This document shows positions 43,736 through 52,311 of a stretch of 64,000 nt of DNA, piece after piece (the stretch's first letter is position 1; every line of letters starts with the position of its first letter). The stretch is from an uncultured Granulosicoccaceae bacterium. Lineage in GTDB: Bacteria > Pseudomonadota > Gammaproteobacteria > Granulosicoccales > Granulosicoccaceae. A program made the translations under genes and the position numbers. The notes beneath the pieces were generated by a model, which worked only from the letters and a program-made list of their open reading frames with translations, did no database searches and was not told the origin of the DNA. The stretch lies in the NCBI GenBank assembly GCA_937930305.1, contig CALGLE010000014.1, forward strand, positions 1-64,000, in the 5' to 3' direction.

Positions 43736-43812
43736 AATTCTAATCCCAGATTTCCGTTATCTGACGCATTTAGACGCAGAGGGTGTGGCTTTTTGTGATC
43801 AGTTTGGGCTGG

Positions 43813-45825
43813 TTAGTCAGCCAATCGCAGCATCGCAAAGCACCCTGGGCCGAGTTCTTTTTCACCAACAATGGGCGTACGAATATCGCTGCGGCTCAGT
43901 GTTTCCCAACCCAGCGCTTTGAGCGAGACAGATTCAGGACCAAAATTAAACACCCAAGCCGCACCGCGTGTGGTTCGGGTCCTAACGCCCATGGGTAGGC
44001 GACACGTGGGCAATCCAGCGCTGGTGAACAGCTCATCTAGGAAATCGATCAGGCTGACTTCAGTTAAACAGGCGTTCAAGTAGTGAACGTTGTTATGTTG
44101 ATAATGAAAACCGACCCCGTCGTCAAAGTGTGTTCGAGGAGGCAGCTCGGATTCGACAGTTTCTCGCCATTGGTGCGCGATTAAGTGGTTTCCGGTGGGC
44201 ATTTGTACAAAACTTGGCAAGGATTCTGAGCGCTGCACTTGGATGGGAATTAAGGTTCGAAAACTCCCTGGGGCCAGGTTTTCTGGAATGCTGTTGTTAT
44301 ACGTTTTGCTGCCAGTACGTGGCATCAGCACAACCGTGCCAGAGAAATGCTGCAGGCGCTCAACGAAGTCATCGTCGGCTATGGTGTTGGAAGTAACCAG
44401 CACAACGCTGTATCGGGTTAAATCCGCATCGGATGCCACTATGTCGACGTCTAAGCTGAGTTGCCGAGCAGCTCCGTAAACCAACTTTGCGAAAGTCAGC
44501 GGGTCAAATGTCTTGCCGTCAGGTTGTTGAATACGCTGTGCCTCAAGGCCGGTGTAATCGAAAACCAATGCCACCGGGGCTTGAGTTTGCTCAAACAGTA
44601 TTTGGTTGATTGGGTTGGATTGCAGGGTGAGTAATTCCTCGCCAAGCACGCTCACTTCCTCTCCACCCCCATCCAGTGAACCATCGGCCCGACACAAGCC
44701 GGTGTGCATTTGTTCCTGTGCCACTGGGCATTGCCGCCAACGAAAGTAACTCACCACTTCCGCGCCATGGGCAATGGCCTCCCAACCCCAAAAGCGCACC
44801 ATGCCGCTTAGCGGTGCGGGATTGTAAGGTGCCCAATTCACAGGCCCAGGCTGTTGTTCCATGACCCACCAACGTCCGTTGTTGCAGCCTCGGTATAAAT
44901 CGTGATGAAACGCGGAGCTGTCTGGGTGGCCTGTGCGCAGGTAGGTGGCCTGTTCGCTTTCCGAATAATCGTCTCGGGTAAGAAAGCCCAATGGATAGTT
45001 GTCCCAGCTGGCTACATCTAGATCTTTCGACACCGCATGATGATCAAACTGAACGAAATTCCCCATGTAGTTATGGATTAAATCGCGACCGGGTGAATGT
45101 TTGCGAATGAGCTGGGTTTGAACTTGATTGAAGGCTACGACTTGATCGGAAGAGTAGCGCCAAAACGCGAGTCGGTGGGCAGGGTTAGTTTCTGTGACAG
45201 CAGCCACCGGGAACCCAATCTGTTCGAAGCTGTTGTATTCCATACTCCAAAACACATTGCCCCATGCTGTGTTTAATGCTTCGATGGAAAGATATTTTTC
45301 AGCGCACCAAGCTTGAAAGCCGAGTTGCGCAGCTGTTGAATAACTGGTGATGGTGTCGTGGCAGCCATACTCGTTATCGGTTTGCCAGGCAACGATGCCA
45401 GGGTGGTTGCCGAAGTGCTTCGCAAGTTCATAAACAATGCGTTTGCATTCTTCGCGGTAGGGTAGATGAGAAAAACAATAGTGTCGTCTTGATCCAAATC
45501 CTCGGGCTTGACCGTGCTCATCGACTGCCAGCATATCCGGGTGCTTGTCGAGCATCCAGCGAGGTGGGGTAGCGGTTGGTGTACCTAAAACAATTTCTAA
45601 ACCAGCATCGTGTAATACGTTTATGGCCCTTTCTAGCCAACCGAATTCCAATTGCCCCGGCGTCTCTTCCAAACGGCTCCAAGCAAATTCACCGATCCGT
45701 ACGGTGCGAATGCCCATAGCCTTCATGCGCTCGGCGTCTTTTTGCCAAGTGCCTTCTGGCCAGTGTTCTGGGTAATAGCAAACACCTAAGCGAGGCGTTG
45801 CGAATGTGGAGATGCTCATCGTCAA
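43813..45825 (-). CDS. Beta-galactosidase, glycoside hydrolase family 42
   Basis: A 670-residue GH42 enzyme that cleaves terminal beta-galactosides. It opens with RLGVCYYPEHWPEGTWQKDA, which marks the TIM-barrel start. The acid/base is E152 in VAWQTDNEYGCHD and the nucleophile is E323 in WWVMEQQPGPVNWAP. The trimerisation-like domain (about 400-600) and a C-terminal beta domain follow. There is no signal peptide, so it works in the cytoplasm on imported galactosides. It starts 3 bases after the galT stop. An ATG two codons in (45819) is an alternative start. Confidence 0.94.
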   Translation of the reverse strand: MTMSISTFATPRLGVCYYPEHWPEGTWQKDAERMKAMGIRTVRIGEFAWSRLEETPGQLEFGWLERAINVLHDAGLEIVLGTPTATPPRWMLDKHPDMLAVDEHGQARGFGSRRHYCFSHLPYREECKRIVYELAKHFGNHPGIVAWQTDNEYGCHDTITSYSTAAQLGFQAWCAEKYLSIEALNTAWGNVFWSMEYNSFEQIGFPVAAVTETNPAHRLAFWRYSSDQVVAFNQVQTQLIRKHSPGRDLIHNYMGNFVQFDHHAVSKDLDVASWDNYPLGFLTRDDYSESEQATYLRTGHPDSSAFHHDLYRGCNNGRWWVMEQQPGPVNWAPYNPAPLSGMVRFWGWEAIAHGAEVVSYFRWRQCPVAQEQMHTGLCRADGSLDGGGEEVSVLGEELLTLQSNPINQILFEQTQAPVALVFDYTGLEAQRIQQPDGKTFDPLTFAKLVYGAARQLSLDVDIVASDADLTRYSVVLVTSNTIADDDFVERLQHFSGTVVLMPRTGSKTYNNSIPENLAPGSFRTLIPIQVQRSESLPSFVQMPTGNHLIAHQWRETVESELPPRTHFDDGVGFHYQHNNVHYLNACLTEVSLIDFLDELFTSAGLPTCRLPMGVRTRTTRGAAWVFNFGPESVSLKALGWETLSRSDIRTPIVGEKELGPGCFAMLRLAD

Positions 45826-45828
45826 CCC

Positions 45829-46878
45829 TTATATATTCAGTTCACGTAAACGCGCTGCCGCCAACTCTGGTTGAACCGGATTGGTCATGTTGCCTGCAGC
45901 GGATTCAAAGCCTGCGATGTATTTGAGTTTGTCGGGTTCACGCAATGGGGGTTGGAACGCCAGATGGAAACACCAATGGGTGTTGTCTGGATCGTTGTCG
46001 CAAGGTGCATTATGAAAATGTGTGATGTTCGGGGATTGACGTTGGAACAGGGCATCGTAGCGACGCGCTTGGCGATGATAAACCTCTCCCAATTCAAGCA
46101 GCACCTCCTCATTGATTTCACTGATGTCAGTGACAGCGACATGCGGCACTATCCAGGTTTCGTAGGCAAACCTAGCTGCAAACGGAACCACAACACTCCA
46201 ATGCTTGGCCTTCTCAACAATTAGAATGTCTTTCACTGAATCGTGTTGCAGCATGTCAACGAGTAATGATCGCCCGTGCTGCTTGGCATAACGCGCTTGC
46301 GCTGTACGCATGCGTTTTGTATTGGTTGTGACAAAAGGTATGCCGTAGGCCTGACCATGCGGGTGCAAGTTAGACACACCAATTTCAACCCCTTTGTTTT
46401 CAAACAGCAGTGCTTGTTTAACCTCATCGTTCGACTTCAACACGATAAATTCGCTCTGCCATAGTTTCGCCACATCCCCCATGGCTTCAACCGGTAAATC
46501 GGCTAATGTCATATCGTGTCGGTCACTCCAACAGAGCACTCGGCATTGCCCGCGCGAGGCGGCTACGATGGCGAATGGGTTTTGGCTTAGAGCCTGTTCG
46601 TTGGGGGCCGTGTCCAGCGCATGGGTGGGCGTTGGCGCATGGCCAGCAAAGGTTGGAAAGTCATTGTCAAAGGCAAAGGGGCCTTTGTAGTCGGGATTAA
46701 CATCGCCGCTGGCGCGTGTGACTCCAGGACAGAGATAGCACGAAGGATCGTGCTGAGGCACAGCGGCTTTTGCACCCTCACTGCGAGCGCCAGCCCAAGG
46801 GCGTGCTGCGGAGGATGCGGAAATGACGACCCACTCATCAAACAAGAGATGCCAACGTCTTTCCCACGGCCCGCTCAT
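45829..46878 (-). CDS. galT: Galactose-1-phosphate uridylyltransferase
   Basis: GalT exchanges galactose-1-phosphate and UDP-glucose for UDP-galactose and glucose-1-phosphate in the Leloir pathway. The 349 residues match the family. C47 and C50 (PSCYLCPG) are zinc ligands, the GalT opening RRWHLLFDEWVVISA is present, and the active-site HxHxQ reads H172-P-H174-G-Q176 in SNLHPHGQAYGIPF. The C-terminal part has THWCFHLAFQPPLREPDKLKY, cut here to a shorter run, as in other GalT proteins. It overlaps galK by 4 bases (ATGA) and precedes the GH42 gene by 3 bases. Confidence 0.96.
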   Translation of the reverse strand: MSGPWERRWHLLFDEWVVISASSAARPWAGARSEGAKAAVPQHDPSCYLCPGVTRASGDVNPDYKGPFAFDNDFPTFAGHAPTPTHALDTAPNEQALSQNPFAIVAASRGQCRVLCWSDRHDMTLADLPVEAMGDVAKLWQSEFIVLKSNDEVKQALLFENKGVEIGVSNLHPHGQAYGIPFVTTNTKRMRTAQARYAKQHGRSLLVDMLQHDSVKDILIVEKAKHWSVVVPFAARFAYETWIVPHVAVTDISEINEEVLLELGEVYHRQARRYDALFQRQSPNITHFHNAPCDNDPDNTHWCFHLAFQPPLREPDKLKYIAGFESAAGNMTNPVQPELAAARLRELNI

Positions 46879-48068
46879 TGCGGATACTCCTCTGCGCCAT
46901 TACTGGGACGAATGGAATAAAAATCGGCGGTTAAGCCGGTGGCGTCTCGGTAACGTTCGCCAACCACTTGCTGGAACGAATCAACCGCGCTGTTGCTCAA
47001 CAAGTTAACCGTACAGCCTCCAAAGCCTGCCCCCGTGAGGCGAGAGCCCAATACATCAGGGTGTTCCATGGCCAGAGATACCAAGGCGTTTAGAGGTGGA
47101 CTAGAGACGGAAAAGTCGTCTTTCAGAGAGGTGTGAGAGGCCTGCATTAATTTCCCAAAAGTCTGCAGATCGCTGTTTTCCAACGCGATGACTGCGGCGT
47201 TAACGCGAGCATTCTCTGTGCAGATATGTTTGGCCCGGCGGTAAGCGATGTCGTCATCAGCGAATGATGTTTTAACACTTTCCAGTTCGGCTTCTGACAA
47301 GGCCCCTAAAGTGGGCACATTAAGCGTTTGCTGCACATAGCCCAGCGCTCTTGCGCATTCACTGACACGATCGTTATAAGCAGATTCGTTTAATTCTCGG
47401 CGTTGATTGGTGTTTGCCAAGACGATGGCAAAATCGCCAAGTACAAGGGGTACTTGACGATATTCCAGCGTATCGCAGTTGAGCATCATGGCGTGATCTT
47501 CCAGGCCCATGGTGACAGCAAACTGATCCATGATTCCACATTGCATGCCGACGAAATCATTTTCTGCAGCTTGTGACATTTTGACGAGTTCCATTCGGTC
47601 TAGCCCAAAACCATACAATTCATTGATGGCAAAGGCTGTCACCACCTCAATGGAGGCGGAGGAGCTTAAACCTGCGCCATTAGGCACATTGCCTGAATAC
47701 AAACAATCAAGGCCGTCTAGTTTCAAGCCGCGTATACGAAATTGGTCGATGACACCCAATGGGTAGTTAATCCAGCTGTCACCGTAGGTTTGGCCAATCT
47801 CGTCTTTGGATAGCTGGGCCATAAGGTCAAAATTCGTGGAGGCGAAGCGGAATTGATCATTGCCGGTTCTGCGAACCAGCATCAGATTGCCTCGGTCAAT
47901 GGCGCACGGGAACACCATGCCCCCGGTGTAATCGGTATGTTCACCGATCAGGTTCACCCGACCTGGGGCGTGAAACACCGACGGACCAGCAGGGCCTGTT
48001 TTGCCAAACTGTTCGTGGAACCGACGTGTCAATCGTTGCATGTCAAAGGGTTCTGGGGAATGGTTCAT
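46875..48068 (-). CDS. galK: Galactokinase
   Basis: GalK phosphorylates galactose at C1. ATG 48068 (MNHSPEPFDMQRLTRRF) gives about 397 residues, the usual length; a frame to 48188 would cross the IclR operator and is rejected. GHMP-kinase motifs are present: APGRVNLIGEHTDYTGG (galactokinase signature), NVPNGAGLSSSASIEV (ATP loop), GMQCGIMDQFAV and SRLTGAGFGGCTVNL. It is the first gene of galK-galT-GH42. The IclR-type operator lies about 100 bases upstream. No galE or galM is in the window. Confidence 0.96.
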   Translation of the reverse strand: MNHSPEPFDMQRLTRRFHEQFGKTGPAGPSVFHAPGRVNLIGEHTDYTGGMVFPCAIDRGNLMLVRRTGNDQFRFASTNFDLMAQLSKDEIGQTYGDSWINYPLGVIDQFRIRGLKLDGLDCLYSGNVPNGAGLSSSASIEVVTAFAINELYGFGLDRMELVKMSQAAENDFVGMQCGIMDQFAVTMGLEDHAMMLNCDTLEYRQVPLVLGDFAIVLANTNQRRELNESAYNDRVSECARALGYVQQTLNVPTLGALSEAELESVKTSFADDDIAYRRAKHICTENARVNAAVIALENSDLQTFGKLMQASHTSLKDDFSVSSPPLNALVSLAMEHPDVLGSRLTGAGFGGCTVNLLSNSAVDSFQQVVGERYRDATGLTADFYSIRPSNGAEEYPQ

Positions 48069-48142
48069 GTGCTTGCCGGTGGGAAGATGAGGCAGTAAGG
48101 ACGCAATTCTATGGCACTGGTGGCTATTGCACACACTGTTAT

Positions 48143-48176
48143 TTGCTTCCTTCAGGAAATAATGGAACAATGTTCC
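48143..48176 (+). promoter_or_regulatory. Possible iclR promoter overlapping its operator
   Basis: TTGCTT (48143-48148) and AACAAT (48166-48171) are spaced by 17 bases, so the -10 box would lie inside the palindrome at 48164-48176. This arrangement would allow autorepression. The -10 box is weak. Confidence 0.35.
48164..48176. promoter_or_regulatory. Predicted IclR-type operator, copy 2
   Basis: GGAACAATGTTCC lies in the 153-bp gap between the divergent galK and iclR-type starts. It is an exact copy of the site upstream of the SBP gene, so one regulator probably controls sugar import, galactose metabolism and itself. Confidence 0.75.
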
Positions 48177-48221
48177 GACATTAATCACCCCTGGCTGTCA
48201 GAGTCGATCTGTCTTTCATCA

Positions 48222-49073
48222 ATGAGTAAATTGGAAAAACCGACTTCCGTACCACCTACAAAGTCGACAGGTATTGCAGCGAATCAGCGCCCCTTTCGGG
48301 ATGCGAGTGTTCTTGGGCGAGCCATTCGATTGTTTGAACTCATCGCAGAATCTGGCCCGTACCGATTCAGCGAGATACTAGAACAAACAGATTTGCCGAA
48401 GGCCACGTTGCATCGTTTGTTGGCTGAATTGACAGATGAAAAACTGGTGAGCTTTGATGAAAAAACCAACCTGTATCGAGCTGGATTTCGAGTGCTGGAG
48501 CTTGCGAATCACGTTTGGACTCGCTCTGACATCCGCACCCTAGCTCGTGACCAATTAGAAGGGCTGAGCGCGTTTACTCACGAAACGGTGCAACTTTCAG
48601 TGCACTCAGATACGCAAATGGTGGTCATTGACCACGTGGAAAGTCGAGAAAGTGTTCGACTGTCCATCAGTATCGGGACTCAGGTTCCGGTTTATTGCAC
48701 CGGTGTTGGCAAAGTCATGTTGGCTTGGTGCGATAAAAAACATCTGGAATCCATACTTTCCAGAATTTCTTTTGCGCGATTTACCTCGAACACCATTACC
48801 GATGTCAGCGCTCTGAAACAGGAATTGGTCCAAGTGAGTGAACGGGGTTACGCGATCGATTCAGAAGAACACTTTGCGGGTAGCTGCAGCATAGCAGCGC
48901 CCATTGTTGATCACACTGGTCGAGCTGTGGCCAGCATCAGTATTACAGCACCCACCTTTCGCGCATCGGTTGATCAACTTTTACAATGGCGTGAACCCTT
49001 AATCGCATCAGCGGCTAGCATTTCTGGTCGACTGGCTCCTGGCACAACTAATCACTCGAATTCGGCACATTGA
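48222..49073 (+). CDS. IclR-family transcriptional regulator of the galactoside locus
   Basis: ATG 48222 (MSKLEKPTSVPPTKSTG) is chosen because an upstream frame would cross the operator. An N-terminal winged helix (about residues 30-90; ASVLGRAIRLFELIAES, TDLPKATLHRLLAELTDEKL) is followed by the IclR effector domain: FTHETVQLSVHSDTQMVVID, PVYCTGVGKVMLAW and GYAIDSEEHFAGSCSIAAPI. The conserved Cys and Gly loop residues are present. It is divergent from galK and runs into the transporter ATPase gene 34 bases later, placing it as the local sugar-responsive regulator. Confidence 0.93.
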   Translation: MSKLEKPTSVPPTKSTGIAANQRPFRDASVLGRAIRLFELIAESGPYRFSEILEQTDLPKATLHRLLAELTDEKLVSFDEKTNLYRAGFRVLELANHVWTRSDIRTLARDQLEGLSAFTHETVQLSVHSDTQMVVIDHVESRESVRLSISIGTQVPVYCTGVGKVMLAWCDKKHLESILSRISFARFTSNTITDVSALKQELVQVSERGYAIDSEEHFAGSCSIAAPIVDHTGRAVASISITAPTFRASVDQLLQWREPLIASAASISGRLAPGTTNHSNSAH

Positions 49074-49107
49074 TGCCGCGTCGAACACACATGAGAGGAA
49101 AGCTTTA

Positions 49108-50217
49108 ATGGCTAACGTGGAATTGAAAAAGGCTGTTAAATCGTTTGGGAATACAACAGTCATCCATGGCATTGACCTGCAACTCACCAGCGGTGAATTC
49201 ATTGTATTTGTAGGCCCTTCTGGTTGCGGTAAGTCCACACTGCTTCGAATGGTGGCCGGTTTGGAAGATTTGAGCAGTGGAGAAGTTCACATTGCTGAAC
49301 GGGACGTGACTCAAGTGGCCGCGGTAGATCGTGGCATCGCCATGGTGTTCCAATCGTATGCGCTTTACCCTCATATGACGGTTGAGGAGAATATGGGGTT
49401 CGGTTTGAAAATGACCGGTGTTGAAAAGCACGTAATGGATGAAAAAGTCCATGGCGCTGCAAAAACACTGCAATTGGATCAACTGCTGGACAGAAAGCCG
49501 AAGAACTTATCGGGTGGTCAGCGCCAACGAGTAGCGATCGGTCGCGCCATTGTTCGTGATCCCGATGTGTTCTTATTTGATGAGCCGCTGTCTAACCTTG
49601 ATGCAGAATTGCGTGTGGAAATGCGCTTGCAAATAGCCAAATTGCATGAGCAAATTGGTGCAACCATGATCTATGTAACGCATGATCAGGTAGAGGCCAT
49701 GACCATGGCGGACCGCATCGTAGTGCTGCGTGCCGGTCATGTCGAGCAGGTGGGAACGCCCTTAGAGTTGTATCACCACCCTGATAATTTGTTTGTTGCT
49801 GGATTTATCGGCTCACCCAAAATGAATTTAGTCCATGGCACCTTGAAAGAGGGGCGAGCCGATGCGGCTGTGATTGAAATCGCCGGTCAAACAGTGACTC
49901 TGCCCGTCAACGCTGAAAATGGCGCAGCCGGTTCCAAAGTAACACTGGGCATGCGTCCGGAAGACCTAGGGGAAGACAGTGGCGACTTTTCCTTGCCGAT
50001 GGTTGTGGAAGTTGCTGAACGTCTTGGTGGGTCTACTTTCTTGTACGGTAACTGTGCTGGCCTTGAGAACTTCGTGGTACAGCGCCCCGGTATCGACGTT
50101 ACCAAGGAAGGCCAAGCGGTGGATGTGGTGGTCAGCGCCGAAAATTGCCACTTGTTTGGTGAAGACGATTTGGCCTTCCCGCGTCATACAGACACAGGAA
50201 AGCCAGTCGCCGCTTAA
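49108..50217 (+). CDS. Sugar ABC transporter ATPase (UgpC/MalK/MsmK type)
   Basis: The 369-residue ATPase has Walker A at 36-44 (GPSGCGKST), Q-loop MVFQSYALYPHMT, signature LSGGQRQRVAIGRA, Walker B FLFDEPLSNLDA and the H-loop YVTHDQVEAM. The C-terminal MalK-like regulatory OB domain includes TLGMRPEDLG. It belongs to the CUT1 class, in which one ATPase can serve several importers. It follows the IclR gene and should power the MalF/MalG/SBP system encoded on the other strand. Its stop overlaps the convergent aminotransferase stop by 4 bases. Confidence 0.95.
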   Translation: MANVELKKAVKSFGNTTVIHGIDLQLTSGEFIVFVGPSGCGKSTLLRMVAGLEDLSSGEVHIAERDVTQVAAVDRGIAMVFQSYALYPHMTVEENMGFGLKMTGVEKHVMDEKVHGAAKTLQLDQLLDRKPKNLSGGQRQRVAIGRAIVRDPDVFLFDEPLSNLDAELRVEMRLQIAKLHEQIGATMIYVTHDQVEAMTMADRIVVLRAGHVEQVGTPLELYHHPDNLFVAGFIGSPKMNLVHGTLKEGRADAAVIEIAGQTVTLPVNAENGAAGSKVTLGMRPEDLGEDSGDFSLPMVVEVAERLGGSTFLYGNCAGLENFVVQRPGIDVTKEGQAVDVVVSAENCHLFGEDDLAFPRHTDTGKPVAA

Positions 50218-51569
50218 GCGCTGTGCACGGCCGCTAGGGCATCACTCATTGCATCGAAAAGCTCGTCTATCTCATCATCATTGATGATGAGAGGCGGGCA
50301 GAATGCGACACTGTCACCCGGTGTGGCGCGCACAACCAACCCACGTTCTTTAGCTGCAGCAACCACCTTCGCGTTCATTTTTTCGCTCGGTTCAAACTGC
50401 TCTTTTGTGTCTTTGTCTTTCACCAATTCAATCGCGCCAATCAGTCCAACGCCTCGAGCATCGCCAACCAAAGGGTGATTTTGTAGCGCTTGCAATCGTT
50501 CTAGAAAATGTGGTGAACGTTGTTTCACCATGTCCACCAAGTCGCGCTCTTCGTAAATTTTAAGGGTTTCTAAAGCCACCGCACTCGCGACGGGATGCCC
50601 GCCATAAGTATTACCGGTTCCGAACATTCCCAGTTCCGAGCTATAGGCTTCAAATGCATCGTACATTTGGTTCGACACCAACACCGCTCCAATGGGTTGG
50701 TACGCACTGGACAGTTGTTTCGCACTGGTGATCATGTCGGGTTTGATGTTGTAAGTGTCACAGCCCCACCATTCGCCAGTTCTACCAAAACCGCAGATGA
50801 CTTCGTCAGCGATGAACAAAATATCGTGCTTTTTCAATATGGCCTGAACACGATCAAAATAATCGGCTGGTGGCAGTAATACACCGCCGGCTCCCATAAC
50901 AGGCTCAGCAATAAACGCTGCAATGGTGTCTGCGCCTGCTTCCAGTATGGTGGCTTCTAATTCTTCGGCTAGACGTTTGGCAAACGCTTCATCAGTCTCA
51001 CCGTCATGGGCCTCGCGGTATGCATGGGGTGTGTTGACGTGTATGACGGGAATGGCGGGTAAATCAAAGCCGTCTTGCGCGTACGGCAGCCCCGTTAAAC
51101 TGCCCGCGGCCACGGTAACGCCGTGATAAGCCCGCTTGCGTGCAATAAACGTTTTCTTATTCTTTTTGCCTCGGGCATTCTGATAGTACCAAGCAAATTT
51201 GATGGCAGCATCTACCGCTTCGGAGCCGCTGTTCACTAAAAAGGCTTTACCAATACCTTCGGGTGCGTGTTCGACTAATTTTTGTGAAAGTTCAATGGCG
51301 GGTAACATCGAACGATGCGCGAATAAGTGTGAGTAAGGCAGTGTTTGAAGCTGCTTCATGGCGGCATCGATTAAGCGTTGTTCGCTGAACCCAAGGGATG
51401 TGCACCACAGCCCCGACACACCCTCCAATAAACGATTGTTGTGATCGTCATATACGTACACACCGTCGCCGCGGGTAATAACAAAAGGGTCTTGCTTTTG
51501 ATGGTTCTCTAAATGCGTGTAAGGGTGCAGTGAGAATTGTCGGTCAGCATCATGATGGTTTTGAGTCAT
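50214..51569 (-). CDS. Class III (omega) aminotransferase, PLP-dependent
   Basis: The 451-residue enzyme transfers amino groups from amines or omega-amino acids, usually to pyruvate. It shows ITRGDGVYVYDDHNNRLLEG, LVNSGSEAVDAAIKFAWYY, RKRAYHGVTVAAGSLTG, IADEVICGFGRTGEWWGCDT and the PLP lysine K284 in MITSAKQLSSAYQPIGAV. Close relatives act on putrescine, beta-alanine, taurine or aromatic amines, so a taurine-pyruvate role linked to xsc is possible but unsupported by position. It is likely transcribed with the histidine-phosphatase gene 31 bases upstream. Confidence 0.9.
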   Translation of the reverse strand: MTQNHHDADRQFSLHPYTHLENHQKQDPFVITRGDGVYVYDDHNNRLLEGVSGLWCTSLGFSEQRLIDAAMKQLQTLPYSHLFAHRSMLPAIELSQKLVEHAPEGIGKAFLVNSGSEAVDAAIKFAWYYQNARGKKNKKTFIARKRAYHGVTVAAGSLTGLPYAQDGFDLPAIPVIHVNTPHAYREAHDGETDEAFAKRLAEELEATILEAGADTIAAFIAEPVMGAGGVLLPPADYFDRVQAILKKHDILFIADEVICGFGRTGEWWGCDTYNIKPDMITSAKQLSSAYQPIGAVLVSNQMYDAFEAYSSELGMFGTGNTYGGHPVASAVALETLKIYEERDLVDMVKQRSPHFLERLQALQNHPLVGDARGVGLIGAIELVKDKDTKEQFEPSEKMNAKVVAAAKERGLVVRATPGDSVAFCPPLIINDDEIDELFDAMSDALAAVHSA

Positions 51570-51600
51570 TGGCTTAAGGCCTCGGGGCTGCCAAAGGGGC

Positions 51601-52266
51601 TTAAATTAGCGTGATGAGTTCTTCATCATTGTGCCACTCTAAATGCGGGACCGCATTGAAATCCAGCAGTTGGGCGTTTTTTGTCTTCAGGCTTAAGGTA
51701 CTGGTTGAGGAATTGCGAATATTCCAGATGTTTTCGATGATCACACTGAACGGGTGACTTTGTAGAGCGCCGATTAGCGTGGCGATAACGCCACCGGATG
51801 TGAACAACAGCGCATGGCCATCCGGCCCAACGGCGTCACTAGCGGCTTGCATTGCGCTGACGCCTCGTGACATAAATGTCTCCCAGCTTTCCGTGCCTTC
51901 TAACTGATCAGTGGATGCGTCCCGCCATCGTTCCATGATGCCCAAATAATCATTGAAGGTGAGATTGACGCCAGCGTCACTGGTAAAGCCGCCACCAAAT
52001 CGCTTATCCACTTCCTGGTGAGTGTATTCATCCAGGTTGGGTAGGGTGCCGATGTCGAGCGAAATTTTTGCTTGGCCCAGGGAGAGTTCGGCGGTATGTT
52101 GCTGTCTTTTAAGGGTGCCAGCAAACGCGGCTGTGGGTGCGATACTTGTCTTTGTCCACCAGTGTCCTAAATGCTCGGCCTGTTGTTTGCCCAACGGTGA
52201 CAGGCGGTCGTAGTCATCGGTTCCGGCGGAAGCTTGTCCGTGTCGAACTAGCGTGATAATACTCAT
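51601..52266 (-). CDS. Histidine phosphatase family protein
   Basis: The 221-residue protein opens with the RHG motif: ITLVRHGQASAGTDDYDRLS, with phospho-His at H9 and SPLGKQQAEHLGHWW. The second catalytic His is probably in the LLFTSGGVIATLIGALQSH region, where SGG replaces the usual SHG, so that position should be noted as atypical. The family includes phosphoglycerate mutases and diverse phosphatases; the substrate is unknown. It is upstream of the aminotransferase on the same strand. Confidence 0.85.
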   Translation of the reverse strand: MSIITLVRHGQASAGTDDYDRLSPLGKQQAEHLGHWWTKTSIAPTAAFAGTLKRQQHTAELSLGQAKISLDIGTLPNLDEYTHQEVDKRFGGGFTSDAGVNLTFNDYLGIMERWRDASTDQLEGTESWETFMSRGVSAMQAASDAVGPDGHALLFTSGGVIATLIGALQSHPFSVIIENIWNIRNSSTSTLSLKTKNAQLLDFNAVPHLEWHNDEELITLI

Positions 52267-52311
52267 GGCGTAGCGCTCAACCGCTGTAGGTGTGAGCGCC
52301 GATTATTACAC

